Below, piece after piece: positions 38,171-50,010 of a stretch of DNA of 64,000 nucleotides. The position numbers were made by a program, and so were the translations under genes. This DNA comes from Nemopilema nomurai (taxonomy: Eukaryota; Cnidaria; Scyphozoa; Rhizostomeae; Rhizostomatidae). The stretch is from positions 3,249,852 through 3,313,851 of the forward strand of contig ML133420.1 of NCBI GenBank assembly GCA_003864495.1, in the 5' to 3' direction. The notes under the pieces were generated by a model. That model was not told the DNA's origin. It did no database searches and was given only the letters and a program-made list of their open reading frames with translations. The stretch's first letter is position 1. Every line of letters begins with the position of its first letter.

Positions 38171-40566
38171 ATGAAAATAAATGACAAACACCTTGTGGCC
38201 TACGGCAGCTCACCTGAGTGCATTGACAAGGAAGGTTTCCTGAAGAAGCGAGGTGAGCTCAACAAGGGATTTCAACGCAGATGGTTTGTTTTGAAAGGCA
38301 ATCTGCTGTTTTATTGCGAAAAACGGGGTGACAAACCCTTGGGTGTTATCATTCTTGAAGACTGTAGCGTCGAAGTTTCTGATGAAGATTTCTATTCGTT
38401 CACAATTTCATTTTGGGGTGGCGGAACTAGAGTTTACACATTATCTGCAGACAGTGAGGACGAGATGATATCTTGGGTGAAAAGGATAAAGGCTGCGCCG
38501 TATGGGTATGCAGCAATGGTTGTCAATGAACTTGAAAAGAAGTTATCAATGCTGAAAATGCACGAAGAGGAACTGCTGGAAAAACAGGCAAAAGAGACTC
38601 CTAAAGACCATCATAACAACCCAAATTCAGATTTGATTGACTTTGAAGAAGGTGGTCTTGACTTAGTAGAGAGGCCTGAAACTTTGATAAAGGAAGCAGA
38701 AACTGCTGTTTGTCAAAATTCACAAGAGCCTAATATTAAGAGAAATTCCAATAGGAACACTATAGCAATAGGAAGCAGTCCAAGAAGTTTTAATAATTTA
38801 TTAACTATAGTTGGAGCTGCAGCTAAGATGAAAAGTAACATAGCTCCACCAATTGTAAGGTCGAAAAGTTCTGAGAATATCCACAAGCTAGCATCAAAGT
38901 CACCAAGAGCTAGTCCAGTTCCTCCTCGTCGTAAATTTAATCAGAGTATAATGCGAAGGAAAGTTCAGCATGTGAAGGTTGAACAGCCTCCGGATGTTAC
39001 AACTTCTAAGACCATAGAAACACTATCTGCTGTAGCAAAGCCTCATACAAAAAGCACTTTTTATGTGTTACATAATCGATATGCAGCCATTGTTTGGACA
39101 GCCATAAGAGAGTTCGAGAGTGGAGCTACTGAAGATTTGTTGAAGTTTGAGTGAGTTTCTATTGGAACAGTTGTTGATCTAACTTTTATAAAATGATTAA
39201 ACACCTCTATGCATGCTGGCTAAAATGCTCACTGAACCCCATCATAGGATGGCTTGATGCACATGGTGGTAAGGGACCCTTCACAAGCATTCTTGGCACT
39301 TGATTGACATTTTCAGCTTCTCATGTTTTGAAAAGCAATCTTTTATCAAATTTTAGAGACTCTATTATCTGGGGCTTTACATATATTTAGGACCATGTTT
39401 ATTGTTGCTAAAGATGTAATGTAGCGTATTTGGTGGATATTTTTAAATGTGAACAAGCCTGTTTTTTTCAGCCACATTATAACCTGACCATTAGGTTGGT
39501 ACCAAAACAGATTTTGGAACTTATCCAATTTGCTTTTTCTTGTAAAAGATATGTCCACTGTTCTGAGAATTCGAATTAAAATTCCTTTGAAGTATTAAGA
39601 AGAAAAAACAAGTTTAAATTCAAGACAAAACAAGGTTTTGCAACTTTACGAATTTACCCCTTTTCTTGTGACCTTGTTTAATTTTATCTCCTGTATTTTA
39701 TTGATTGCTTTAAAGAGAAATCAAATTCAGGCAAAATCAGAGCTATAGGGAGCTTTCAATGGCATGCAGGTGCTTTAATACAGTCAATTGGTAATTCCCA
39801 CCAGTTGTGTCCAATTTGCTGCCAAAGTCTACACTGTCGCTTTTCATAGTTGATGTAGACTTTGAATTATGCCTTACATCTTTCTTTGGCCAATGGTTGT
39901 ACGGTTGGCTTTTCCATGGCATTTCCTGTGAAGTTGATGGCTTCAAGTAATTAGTTTCATTGATTCATCCCTTAAGCCACTTATAGGCATTTCATAAACA
40001 TAAGCCTGTTCTTTGCTGGAAATTGATTGCTTGTCATGCTCCGCTATATAAGCATCAATATTAGTTTGCTCAAAATAATTCATAGCTGCATACCAAGGAT
40101 AACTTAAGTCCTACTTAAACAAATTTAGTGACCAGGAACATATTTTCAAACCTCCCTTGACTTTTTTATTGTGATTTTCCAACAGATTGTAGACTTTTGA
40201 AGGTCTAATCAATTACTGTTCCAAATAGCAACTTGCAATGGTACCATATCCTAAATTACTTTGATGCTTTTACCAGCATTTTGCAAATTTGTTAAAAAAT
40301 GTTCCTTGTAAAAAGTATACCCAAGCAGTCACAACATCTCATTGTCTGGGCTCAACATCTTTTGAAATGTGAACTTTCTATTTTGTGAATGTTCATTTCT
40401 CTGGATTGCATTTTGATAAAGTAAAGATAATCAAAATCTTGACTTTAGATTACAATGCCTAGAAATGAGAATAGCTTCTTCCCGAGCCAGAGCATTATAT
40501 TTAGAGCAAATAGGCCAACTGCTGAAAAGACCTTACTTTGATGAGCTTTATCAAAGGAAAGTTTAA
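38171..40566 (+). CDS. PHETA: PHETA/sesquipedalian-type PH-domain adaptor
   Basis: Two exons, 38171-39150 and 40449-40566, phase 2, 365 residues. The ATG at 38171 is preferred over one 57 bases upstream because the family starts MKIN. Residues about 17-115 form a PH domain (KEGFLKKRGELNKGFQRRWF, then SWVKRIKAA), followed by a coiled coil (LEKKLSMLKMHEEELLEKQ), a low-complexity middle with SPVPPRRKF, and an F&H motif F-x-x-x-H-x-x-Y (39059-39094). In the family the PH domain binds endosomal phosphoinositides and the F&H motif binds the 5-phosphatases OCRL and INPP5B in endosome-to-Golgi recycling. The open frame runs to a TGA only six bases past the splice point; the GTGAGT donor at 39151 and the acceptor CTTTAG at 40448 join to a coding-like last exon (EMRIASSRARALYLEQ). 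Ending at the TGA is the alternative. Confidence 0.85.
39743..40110 (-). other. Coding-looking antisense stretch inside the PHETA intron
   Basis: On the minus strand an open frame from 40110 (after an AAGTAG that could be an acceptor) reads DLSYPWYAAMNYFEQ…YVYEMPISGLRDES. A second frame, offset by one base near 39955, continues NETNYLKPSTSQEMPWKSQ… to a TAG at 39743. The composition (Tyr-x-x-Leu/Pro, Ser/Thr-rich) resembles a receptor tail. It needs one missing base to be continuous. I do not recognise it; it may be a pseudogene, a terminal exon of an unseen gene, or chance. Confidence 0.3.
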
Positions 40567-41800
40567 CATGTAGTCTCAAGAGAAAACATCATTTGACAGG
40601 TGTAGCATTTCCAAATGATGTGATACAAATGGCTTAGAAGCTATGATACAAATTTGATGAATTCATGTTCGAGAAGACAATTTCAATGCTTTTATGTGTG
40701 TGTGTAGAATAGAGTGGTAAATCGGAGACAAATCTGAAGCTATCAAAACATCCATGTGCTTCTCAAGGGTCACTGGGTTTATGTGGAACCTGTCATTGTT
40801 TGAAGGGAAAATGGGCTATTATTATTTAAAATTCTCTGTTAATGGAAATAGTTTTTTGAGTGAAACATTGATTTGAAAGTTGAGCTCTAAGTATGTGCTA
40901 TTGAGCAAATTGCTTTGCGAGGAATGTCAATTAGACTTCTTTTTTACAGAAGAAAATTGTTGTAGCACTTTTTTACTATAATATACTAAATGTTTCCTAC
41001 CCACAAACTCTCCAGATATATGTCTTTCCAATAGAATTACCAATTTTTTATAAATTAATTGATTTTAATAAATTGTTGCTCTGAATCAAATTTTATCCAT
41101 TGGCTCAGTTTGTTGTTAATTGATTGATGACCTGTTCATTTTTACGGGTATATGGAGCTTTTCCTGCTTAAATTGATTTCTTTGATGGATTTAGGATTAA
41201 GTATCTTAGGTATTTCATTGCAATACCAGTCATATTATTTTATTTCACTATTGTGCACAGTAGGGTACAACCAATTATGTAAATGTTTTACGTTCATTGA
41301 ATGAATTATGCAAATTCAAACTCTTTTAGTCAGCTTTGTTCAGGCCAGAATTTATTTTGATTGAGAAAGCAAGAAACGATGCTACGTTCATATGAATAGT
41401 CATTTTATATTATCACAAGGACACCTCTTACAGATCATTTGCATACGTTTTTAATTCGCAAAGGTGTGCATAATAGATGAACGAGGGAGCTTTCTGAGCA
41501 TCCTGTAAGATAACACATATACTTTTCTCAACTTGTATACCCTAACTCCATTTGCACCTTAGAGGGCTTCACAATTTGCACACTGCAATTTCCTTTTCAT
41601 CAAATAGCTCTCTGGTTTTCGTGATTATACCTGTAATCCAAGTAAGTCGTTCGCACCAGTAATATTGTGTGAGGTTGAGGGAGTTTTAACAGTCATGCGT
41701 ATCTTGTATCTAAGCATTATCCGAGCACTACAGTCATTGGCAAACTAAAGCATGTCTTACAGCAATAAATTTTCGAAACACCAATCTATTGCAAAGTACG
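40567..41800. other. 3' UTR of PHETA and intergenic DNA
   Basis: AT-rich; an AATAAA on the plus strand lies at 41067-41072. No coding exon or repeat structure seen. Confidence 0.5.
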
Positions 41801-42229
41801 CAGGGGCGTACCTACCGCGGTAAGGCACCCTCTTTTAAAAAGTTGGCCCGTAATTTTTATGGATGGTCGGTAAATGTTATGGTTTGTCGTATTTTGAATT
41901 TATATTGAAATAATCAAAGAAATAATGAGCAACAAAAAGGATGTTGAATCTGAGCCCAACGGACAGAGAATTTCCCAAGTACTGCAACCCTTGCAGGAGA
42001 ACTGCAATCTGAATTCAACAATTTCTATATACTTCGCCGAAGGGTGGACCCATGAAAGACAACTGCCTCTATTTCAATGGAAAATTAGACCTAGACATGA
42101 AATGGAGGCTGATGCCCCCCCCCCCCCCAACTTGCCCGTATAGCATGGATTTTCGAAACGAGCATCCCAAGTCACCCAACTCTACACAATTAGGATTCTT
42201 CCCAAGGGGGACTCTACCCCTTTTCTCAT
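41801..42229. other. Unclassified repeat-like DNA with a poly-C tract
   Basis: Begins with CAGGGGCGTACC, a type of sequence often seen at the edge of dispersed repeats, and holds a run of about 14 C near 42115-42128. No coding frame I can support. Mobile origin is a guess. Confidence 0.3.
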
Positions 42230-42908
42230 CCCGGTCTAGTACATATTAATGCACGAAGTCCTTTCAAAGTTCGATCGACATTCATTGCCTCGGATATTTC
42301 ATCAATAGTTATAACTCCCGGAACGGTGACAAAATTTATGATTATTTCGTCTGCAATAGTACTGGTTGATACCGGGTGTCTTGGTAAATGGTCAGGGAGT
42401 CTGCTTTGTATTGGACAAAAAATCGTTATGGTCGTAGTCTCGACATGTCGATGTTCCTTTTCTGTTTGTGAATACCATTTCAACATCAGTCATTGCTCTT
42501 CTAGCATAAACAATGCATTTGCAATCCTCCGCAGCTATGCCTTGTGCTAATGTTGGAACCTACATGACTTGCTCAACGGTAATTGTCGTGTTCTTTGAAA
42601 TGTTGAAATAGCTCATTACATTTATTAATGCATCTTGTAGCTTTGTATAAGCATTTTGGTGTATTTCTGTCCATGCCCATCTAACGTTTTCTTCTTTAAA
42701 TCGCGCAAATGAGATGTATTTAGAGCTGTAGTTTGCCATGCCCAAAAGACTTTTTTGGAGCAATGGTTAGTACAGACATATTCTGCAAATCTATAATTCT
42801 CTTGGGATCTGGACGTGTTCCCTCCGTAGAAATAGCTTACCAAAGAATTCTAATGACGGCTTAAGAAAACTGCATTTATTTGTATTGAGTCTCAGGCCTT
42901 CTCCTCTA
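42230..42908 (-). mobile_element. Decayed Ty3/Gypsy LTR-retrotransposon fragment
   Basis: Minus-strand pieces in the correct pol order: KCSFLKPSLEFFG (end of reverse transcriptase), LLGMANYSSKYI…FNISKNTTITVEQ (RNase H start), then PDHLPRHP, equivalent to the usual ADYLSRHP, with the linker to integrase. Several frameshifts and stops separate them and no LTRs are seen. The fragment is cut at its upstream end by the Harbinger-like repeat. Confidence 0.75.
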
Positions 42909-42909
42909 A

Positions 42910-43440
42910 GGCTGATCTCCACGAGGCGAATTTCACCACGAAATTTGATTTTGATTTCCACGTAGTAGCGATTTCGCGGCGTAATTGCGCCCAATTCCAA
43001 AACTTCATGTATGATAAAAGTTTTACTGATAAAAAGGGAAATTAACAACTTTGAAATTATTATAGTTGAAGCGTTAAAAAAAGGAAACAATTTTGGGTAA
43101 GAAAAGTCTACGAAGAGCATTTAGAGAAAGGAGAATTTCATCTGTTGGTAAGGGACTTGAGGCTACATGACCACGAGTAGTTTTTTCAATGTTTTCGGAT
43201 GTCACCCTTAACGTTTGAAGAACTGTTATCCTTGGTTGGTTCAAAAATCTCGAAGCAAAATACCGTTATGTGTGATCCGGTGGTAACAGGGGATGCCCAG
43301 AGCACAACCATGACTCGCCGCATGTCCTGACCATTGACTTGCTTTATACAATCCAAAGGCGACTACAAAGCAAAGGGATTTTCCATTCTGCTCAATAAAA
43401 AGTGAAAGTACTGCCCAATTTATTGTTCAAAGCCTATTTG
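42910..43440 (+). mobile_element. Decayed PIF/Harbinger-type transposase fragment
   Basis: After a TAA (typical Harbinger target) a plus-strand stretch from about 43131 reads LLVRDLRLHDHE, a stop, FFQCFRMSPLTFEELLSLV and, after a deletion, TGDAQSTTMTRRMS: the N-terminal signature of HARBI1-like transposases. It carries stops and lacks the catalytic DDE part, so it is non-autonomous. The same damaged copy recurs from 63013. Confidence 0.7.
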
Positions 43441-43913
43441 GATAGCGGCTGTTATTCGTGAAAAGAAAGTAGTAGTTTTTGGCAAGTTTTGCTTTCACCT
43501 TGATTAGCCAAGGACATGCACAAACCTGATACATGTTGAACCAAGATACACGACAGTATCCACCTAGACGACTCTGGTGGACGCATCTGAGGTGAATACA
43601 GTGGAGCAGTAGGCAATCTTCGGACGCCTAGCAGCGTATACAATACAAAGGAATAAACTGAAAATCTTGAGGTATCATCAAAGTTATTTTTGATACCGTT
43701 TGTCAAACCTGCAATTAAAAACCTGCATCTCAATCTGATGTTCGCTGCTTTATTACTATTTGAAAGAAAGGCAAACATCTCCAGCCTGTTTACCTCAAAT
43801 TACCTTGGATTGGTGACGTTTCGCTAAAATTTGAAAATCAGATTGAAAAAGCCATCAATTTCTGCTATTCAGCTGTGAATCCTCGTGTGGTCTACAGTGC
43901 TAAGACCATGTTT
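42910..43913 (+). repeat. Copy A of a composite Harbinger/Penelope repeat
   Basis: About 1 kb, nearly identical to 63013-64000 in the same orientation (offset about 20.09 kb). Differences are a few substitutions and single-base indels plus a divergent first 100 bases. Shared stops and deletions show the unit was already dead when copied. Confidence 0.9.
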
Positions 43914-44297
43914 TCTCCACCCAAAAGGATTGCGTTCCTGCCCTCAAAAAAAATTTAATCGTGTATGAATTTTGTTGCGGATGTGAAGCTCGGTATGTAG
44001 GACGCACGACGACTGGAGGATAGAATAAAACAGCATGTTCCCACGAGCATAAGGACCAAAACGTCTGCAGAAAGAGAGCAGCCGCGTCGAAACTGTAAAA
44101 GACGCAGTGCCCAAATTAATTGCGATCTTTTAGAGAATCCAGATTGCGCCAAGACATACAGTGACGACAATTTTCGTATAATTGGGCAGGCTAGGTCGTC
44201 CTTTCACCTTGGTGTTTTGGAGTCTGTCTATATTTCAATGGAAAATCCCATTCTTTGTAGACAGAAAGAGTTAGTTTTTTCCCTTGGGCTCTTCTAA
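43788..44297 (+). mobile_element. 3' end of a Penelope-like element (GIY-YIG endonuclease region)
   Basis: Plus-strand coding: YLKLPWIGDVSLKFENQI…NPRVVYSAKTMF, then CCGCEARYVGRT (the GIY-YIG-type segment of Penelope-like elements), and the typical end FRIIGQARSSFHLGVLE…CRQKELVFSLGLF with a stop at 44295-44297. Frameshifts lie in an A8 run near 43946 and near 44018, so it is inactive. Confidence 0.75.
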
Positions 44298-45965
44298 AGT
44301 TAGTGTTAAGTAACGCAGATTGGTCAATTATAACCAATCACGCGCTTTGCTTATCACCCTCTAGTGTTTTCGATCCACATCTGGCTATTTATTCGGTCAG
44401 TTTTGGTTATCTTCCGACGTTTGCATACTCTGAGGAGTGTCGGACGAAAAAAGTACTTTTAAGTATGCGAAAACTAGTTCCGCTTTTTCTAGCAATTGTG
44501 AAGTTTTGTACCACAAAGCACTTGTTCAAATAGCAATGACTTCCATATCAAAGCTTGAATCTCGGTTTTGTGAATTACGAAAGAGAGACGAGCCAGTTTC
44601 CTTCCATATTTGGCTATCCATTTGTAATCTCTTTTATTGTGCTGCAGATCGATCAATTGTGCGGCATTGCGACCTGTCAAAGTTGTATTGTGTTGGAGCT
44701 CCAAAGAATTGTGCTGCAGCGAATCAATTGTGCGGCACTAGAAACAATGTGCGGCATCCAAAAGTTGAAATGCCGCACAAGCCATTCTTGGAATTTTGAG
44801 ATGCCGCACAATCAGAGGGGACCGCCGCACATTGTACTAGATTGTTCGGCCTGAAACAGAAAACAACTTTTCGAAGCTTTGAAACCCAGTGGTCAACAAA
44901 TACCTCGGAAAAGAAAATTGGAAGTTCTAAGATTGATTAGATCTCGAATTGTGGAAGGTGCCATAGATTAGATCAATAAACTTAGTTTTTGTTATTGTGG
45001 AAAACGCAAATTTCTTTCAAAATCTTTATGCTCTACACAGTTCATCAGTAGAAATGGTGGCAACCTTGTGTAAAGGATAACTAAATCAATTTATGTAAAA
45101 TGGGCGGTTCCTATGTATTTCCTTAAAATTGCTGCTTCCGAGGATCTAGAGGGCGTGGCGAAAGAAAATTTTAGGGGGCTCCGCCCTACTAAAAAGTGAA
45201 GGCGGTGTGGTCCCTGATTGTTTTACTGGACTTTTGACCAATCTTGACGGGGCAGTCGCAAATGTCTTCCTGGGGCCCACTCCCAAACCCTCCTTATTTA
45301 TCTCAAACACTTTACAATCATGCCATCTACCCTTGCCATTGCTTCACGGCTATGTTTCTCTCTAATAGTGTCACCTGGTTCCGTACCCTCCCTAATTGGG
45401 TACCTTACTAATTGAGTACCCTCACTTGGCATTCAAGCTGAAATTAAAAAAGCATTTGTGCAATCATCTTATACTCCTCTATCTATATAACCTCTCTATC
45501 CATATCGTCTACTTGTTTGAAACCACACGTCTAAGACTTATGCTGAGATTCAATTCAACTAGGGCATGCGGACGGCAACCGCAAATGAGCAGTGCTGCAG
45601 ACAAAGGTTGGTTGAACTCCGATGGGTAGATCAAGGGTGCGACAGTGAAAATTTCAATTAATCGTCGAAGCAACTGTTTAAGCAATTAGAAGTGTTTCCT
45701 TTTTCAAAAAGATACTTTTAAAAATATTTTTGGTCAGATTCTGCAGGGCATGCGGCGCATTACCAGCTTCATTTGACGTTAAACCACTGTTGGATGGTGT
45801 CCTAACTCGGTTTTTGTTCCCAGTGTTAATGTAAATTACCGCACTAATTTATTTGCTTAGTACCACGAAAACAAACAATCCATATTTTTTTATTGCTATT
45901 CTAGGTTGCTGCAATTGCTGATTTTCGCCCGTAGCGTTTTCTGACACAGCAAAGATAGTCTGAAG
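44298..45965. other. Intergenic DNA upstream of the LRR receptor gene
   Basis: No coding exon supported. Holds the GCGGCA motif cluster (described separately) and unclassified repeat-like DNA near 45140-45200. The right end should include the promoter and 5' UTR of the gene starting at 45966. Confidence 0.5.
44640..44835. repeat. Cluster of TGTGCGGCA / TGCCGCACA motifs, three direct then three inverted
   Basis: TTGTGCGGCA at 44657-44666 and 44728-44737 and ATGTGCGGCA at 44747-44756 are followed by the reverse complement at 44771-44780, 44802-44811 and, shortened to GCCGCACA, 44824-44831. The first two lie in a 71-base near-duplication. The arrangement can form a hairpin. Confidence 0.75.
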
Positions 45966-48900
45966 ATGCGATCGACTCTGTTGTGGATAGTCTTGATGGT
46001 TCTTGTACCTCTTGGCTTCGCGGATTTCCCATGTCCGAAACGTTGTAGATGTTCCGCTACGGCCATTTCATGCATCAAGGCAGGCCTTAAGACGTTACCC
46101 TCAGAAGTACCACCATCCGTTCGCTACATTGACCTTAGTAAAAATCCGCTTCTGAAACTTAAAACCAATACTTTTGCTAGATTTAAGCAACTAGAAAGGT
46201 TGATTTTACGGGACTGTTCATTAAAGCAATCATTTGCTCTTCCAGAAAGTCTGCTGGCCCTTGATTTTTCAGGGAACCGACTGACAGTTCAAGAGTTAGG
46301 GGAAATGTTTAACCGGAGTATAACACCGAAAATAAGCGACATCGTTTTAGAATACAACAACATCGATTTAAATGGAAAGTTTTCGATCTTCCCCAAGATG
46401 ATGAGAAGCCTGAAATTGAAGGGAAATATTCTACGGACGATATCCAAGAATGATTTTAGAATGATGGCGAATCTCCAATATATTGACTTGTCGAAAACCG
46501 GGTTACAGAGCATTGCCGAGGGGGCATTTGACAACCTCAAACGACTACGCAACCTTAGAATAAATGGAAACAAACTGTCCTTTTTACCAAACAAACTGTT
46601 CCAGCACAGCACGTATTTGCGGGATATACAAATAAAGAAATAGACTTGCAACAGTACCGGATCTTACTGGCTTAAGATTTCTTAATAACCTTGCTTTGAA
46701 AATAACTCACTGACTAAAGCAATGGACTTAAGGGTGAGTTTTGTGACAGCACTTGACCTATCCTTTAATTTGATTGAGTCTTTCAATTTTTCAGGAATAA
46801 AGTTTTTCATACTAGATCTATCACACAATCGTATTAGAATCGTTAATGAGAGCATTTTGCCAACCAAAATGAAGATGATGGCTATCTACTTACAAGATAA
46901 CAACATTTCAAGCGTGCCAGTAAATGCATTTCGAAGCTTTTCATACATCGGGGAACTGTTCCTGCATCGAAATAGAATAGAGAAAATCCCAAGAGGAGCC
47001 TTCAGTGGGACTTCTATTGGGAAGTTGTCCCTATTTGCCAACGAACTGACTACAGTCAATGGGATCTTAAACGGAATGATGTCAGGGCCAAGCCTCCTTC
47101 TACTGTTTAGCAATAGCAAGATAGTCAGTATTAGAGGCTCCGATTTCAAAAGCATGCCAAACGGCTCAGAGATTTTTATATCATGTACGAGTCTCGAGAA
47201 GATTCCCAGCCACTTGGACATAAAGCCGCAAATTTTCTGCAGCCCGTCTAGCCATTTGGCGATCGAAACAGCGACGAACACTTTGCGTTGGGATGGGTTT
47301 CAGTGCATTAAAACCAAAAAGGTAAAGTACCGCCAAAAATGCACAGCGTGTCAAGTCGGCTTCTACGGGCAGAATTATTGCAAAGCATGTCCCGCGGGAG
47401 CATTTTATCAGGACGAAATGGCAGCCATTGCCTGCAAACCTTGTCCGCTGGGCCAATTTGTACCGCTGGATAAAGCACCGGGAAAGAGTGCATTGGAGTG
47501 CCTCACTTGCCCCGCAGGGACAAACACAAATAGCTCCGCAGCTTATCGAGCGTGTCAATGTCTGGACGGGTATGCACGAACTCACCGCTTCGGAACGTGT
47601 ACCAAATGCACCCAAAACGGGTTTTCCTGCCGACAAGACTACCCGGAGCTAAGGAAAGGCTACTGGATGACGTGGCAGACAATGCGATCAGCGGCAAACG
47701 TGTCTTGCAAGAGTCTCTTTGCAAGGTTCGTTCAGAATCTCAATACATATAACGATACATATGACCGGGCAGCGATCAAGTACGATTGCCACTTGCCTAC
47801 TGCACACAAATGCCGGTTGGATGGCTCTTGCCTCGGAGGCCTTGAGGCTCGCTGCGAAAGGGGCTACACTGGAACGTTGTGTGCTGTTTGTGAGGAGAGG
47901 TACATGAAGAGTTTCGGGAAGTGTGTGGATTGTCCCTCCCCAGTCGTTGCAGTGCTGCAGTGCATGGCTCTGTTTGCAGCTTTCCTCTTTATTTGCTGGT
48001 TAATGCGCAAAGTTAATGACATTAAACTAGCAGGTCAAGGTAATGGTAAGGACAAGAAGACGTTTGCAGATCTGATCCTGTCGACTATTAAAATTCTGAT
48101 GGGCTTCTACCAAGTCCTCGTTGGGATCGTACACGCACTCCCGCACATTCGCTGGCCAGGGAATCTTACGAAAGCTGTCAGAATCTTCGAGTACATTCAG
48201 TTTTCAATTTTGCACATACCAGCTTTGCATTGCATAAGGCGAGAATGGCGAATGGATGCGATCAAGGAGTTCTGGTTTGCCATAAGTGCCACCGCAGTCG
48301 TCCCACTGGCCATCTCTGTCTACGCAGGGACAAAATCTCTTTTCAATTATTGCTGTACTAGCAATTCAAGTGAATTCAGATCGAGGCTGGCTATGAACAC
48401 GAAACAGTGTCTCGAGGCCATCTTTCTCTTCCTGTTCGCGACGTATCCCTTCACATCTAGCAAGATATTCCAGATCCAGCCAGCCAGTTGTCACACTATC
48501 TGTACATCCGAACAGAGCGGGCAATGCATGCACAGACTCTCCTTTCTGCGGTCGGACTACCGTGTTTCCTGCACTTCAGAACTGGGCGGTGATCTTGCAG
48601 TTACAGTTGCTGGATATGCTGCATTGGTTTTGCCACTTGGCTTTCCTTTACTTCTGTTTATTCTTCTTTGGCGCCTATCTCCAAAAGAGAGCAACATTGA
48701 CCGGCAAGATGTTCCCGAAAACGACTGGTCCATAAACGGTGAAACAGCGTCTAGAGGCGAGTTCTCCATTGTTCGGTCATCGATAAGGCTCTTTAATGGC
48801 AACTACAAGCCAACACGTTGGTATTGGGAGGTGACGGAAATGATTCGCAAGCTGATCATCAGCATAGCGGGTGCATTTCTGCTTCAAAACATAAAAATAG

Positions 48901-49280
48901 GCCTCTTCGGGCTCATCATTCTGAGCGTTTTGTTCGTTGCTGCGCATGCTCATACGTGGCCGATGAAAGACGAGTTCGATAACTGGATGCAGTTATTGGC
49001 ACTCTTGATTGTGTCTGTGAACCTGTGTTTTGGTGCAACGCAAAACAGCGCAGTTGGAGATGAAGACATCCTGGAGGCGAGCAAAGACAGATGGGGTCTC
49101 GGAATCATGCTGGTGTCCTTGAACTCACTGCTGTTGGTACTGTTATTGGGTCGATTGATTGGAGAGATAATAAGGAAGATTTGCCAGTCCATCGAAAACA
49201 GAACATGCTGCTGTATATTTGATAGAGGTGGGGACGGGTATAGAGCTTTTGCCCAGAGCGATGGAGACCTCAGACTCTAG
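45966..49280 (+). CDS. Intronless LRR / cysteine-rich / multi-pass receptor-like protein (two frameshifts)
   Basis: ATG at 45966 opens a signal peptide, then an LRR N-terminal cap (CPKRCRCSATAISC) and about ten leucine-rich repeats. Cys-rich GCC2/GCC3-like and EGF-like modules (CPAGAFYQ, CPAGTNTN, GYTGTLCAVCEERY) follow, then about eight hydrophobic segments from 47940 to 49170, such as VVAVLQCMALFAAFLFICWL and WGLGIMLVSLNSLLLVLLL. The tail is short. Proteins with ephrin-receptor-like Cys modules fused to this membrane region are common in cnidarians and unicellular relatives; ligand and signalling are unknown. The frame breaks at 46641 (stop) and resumes near 46700; between them the +1 frame reads a perfect LRR (LATVPDLTGLRFLNNLAL). 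With both shifts the total is about 1,105 codons. Upstream and downstream frames are the same, so the lesions compensate. Confidence 0.85.
46638..46702 (+). other. Paired compensating frameshifts in A-runs of the LRR gene
   Basis: The A3 run at 46638-46640 appears short by two bases and the A4 run at 46699-46702 short by one, judged by LRR spacing (L-x-x-L-x-L-x-x-N). Sixty bases between them read in the shifted frame as an intact repeat. No GT-AG pair avoids the stop and preserves the repeats. Confidence 0.75.
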
Positions 49281-50010
49281 ATATTTAACTATTTCTCCCG
49301 CTAAGTTTAAGCACGCTTTTATGTAAGGAACCTACCCCAAGGACCCCAAGGCCTAGTCAAAAAGTTTCGTATTCGTAGACCTCGAATATTCCATATTTTA
49401 GTGTCGAAAGTTCCTTAATAGTTTCTCAGTTGTCACTGCACATCAAGCGCCTTAAAAATGGTACATGAACAGGGAAAGCTGTAAGATTTTGAACTTTGCG
49501 TTTACTTGTGGCAAAATTCAAGGGAAAGATACAAAGAAGGTAGGAACGAAGTTTTACAAATTCATGTCTATTTCATTGTGACACACGAATAGCAAACAAT
49601 CTGTGCCAGTCTTGGAAGGGACCAGCTGCAAATGAAAGGAACCGGCTTTTTAGGTCTTGATACTTGCAGTTAAAAATATTTTCCAATGTTCCATAGGGAT
49701 CTCGTATTAAGTAGTATAAGGTCTTCAAATATTTCTGCCTCTTTATGTTTGAATATTTCGTTCCTTATAAAACGGGTCTTTATAAAGAAAAGTGCGTGTT
49801 TGCTTTTGCAATGTTTTTCTGCTTTGCTTGATGTTAAAGTATTCAGTAAGAGACCAGAAGAGAAAAACACCAACATCCATTGTTTATTTGCCAAATAATT
49901 AGACGCAGGGAAAATTATTTCTAAATTATGGGTAAATTGCAGTATAGGTTTTTCGATCGTTGGAATTGATGTACGCAAGTTTCCATGGGTAGATCCTGGT
50001 CAGTCTCGCT
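49281..50010. other. 3' flank of the LRR gene up to the satellite
   Basis: No coding exon, RNA gene or clear poly-A hexamer recognised. Presumed 3' UTR and spacer. Confidence 0.4.

Noticed and set aside
43452..43778. 108-codon minus-strand open frame, also present at 63540-63821
   Set aside because: Conserved only because it lies in the duplicated composite repeat; not recognisable as a protein and opposite to the Harbinger and Penelope coding strand.
46613..46721. Intron explaining the frame break in the LRR gene
   Set aside because: Any GT-AG choice that removes the stop also deletes an intact leucine-rich repeat readable in the +1 frame.
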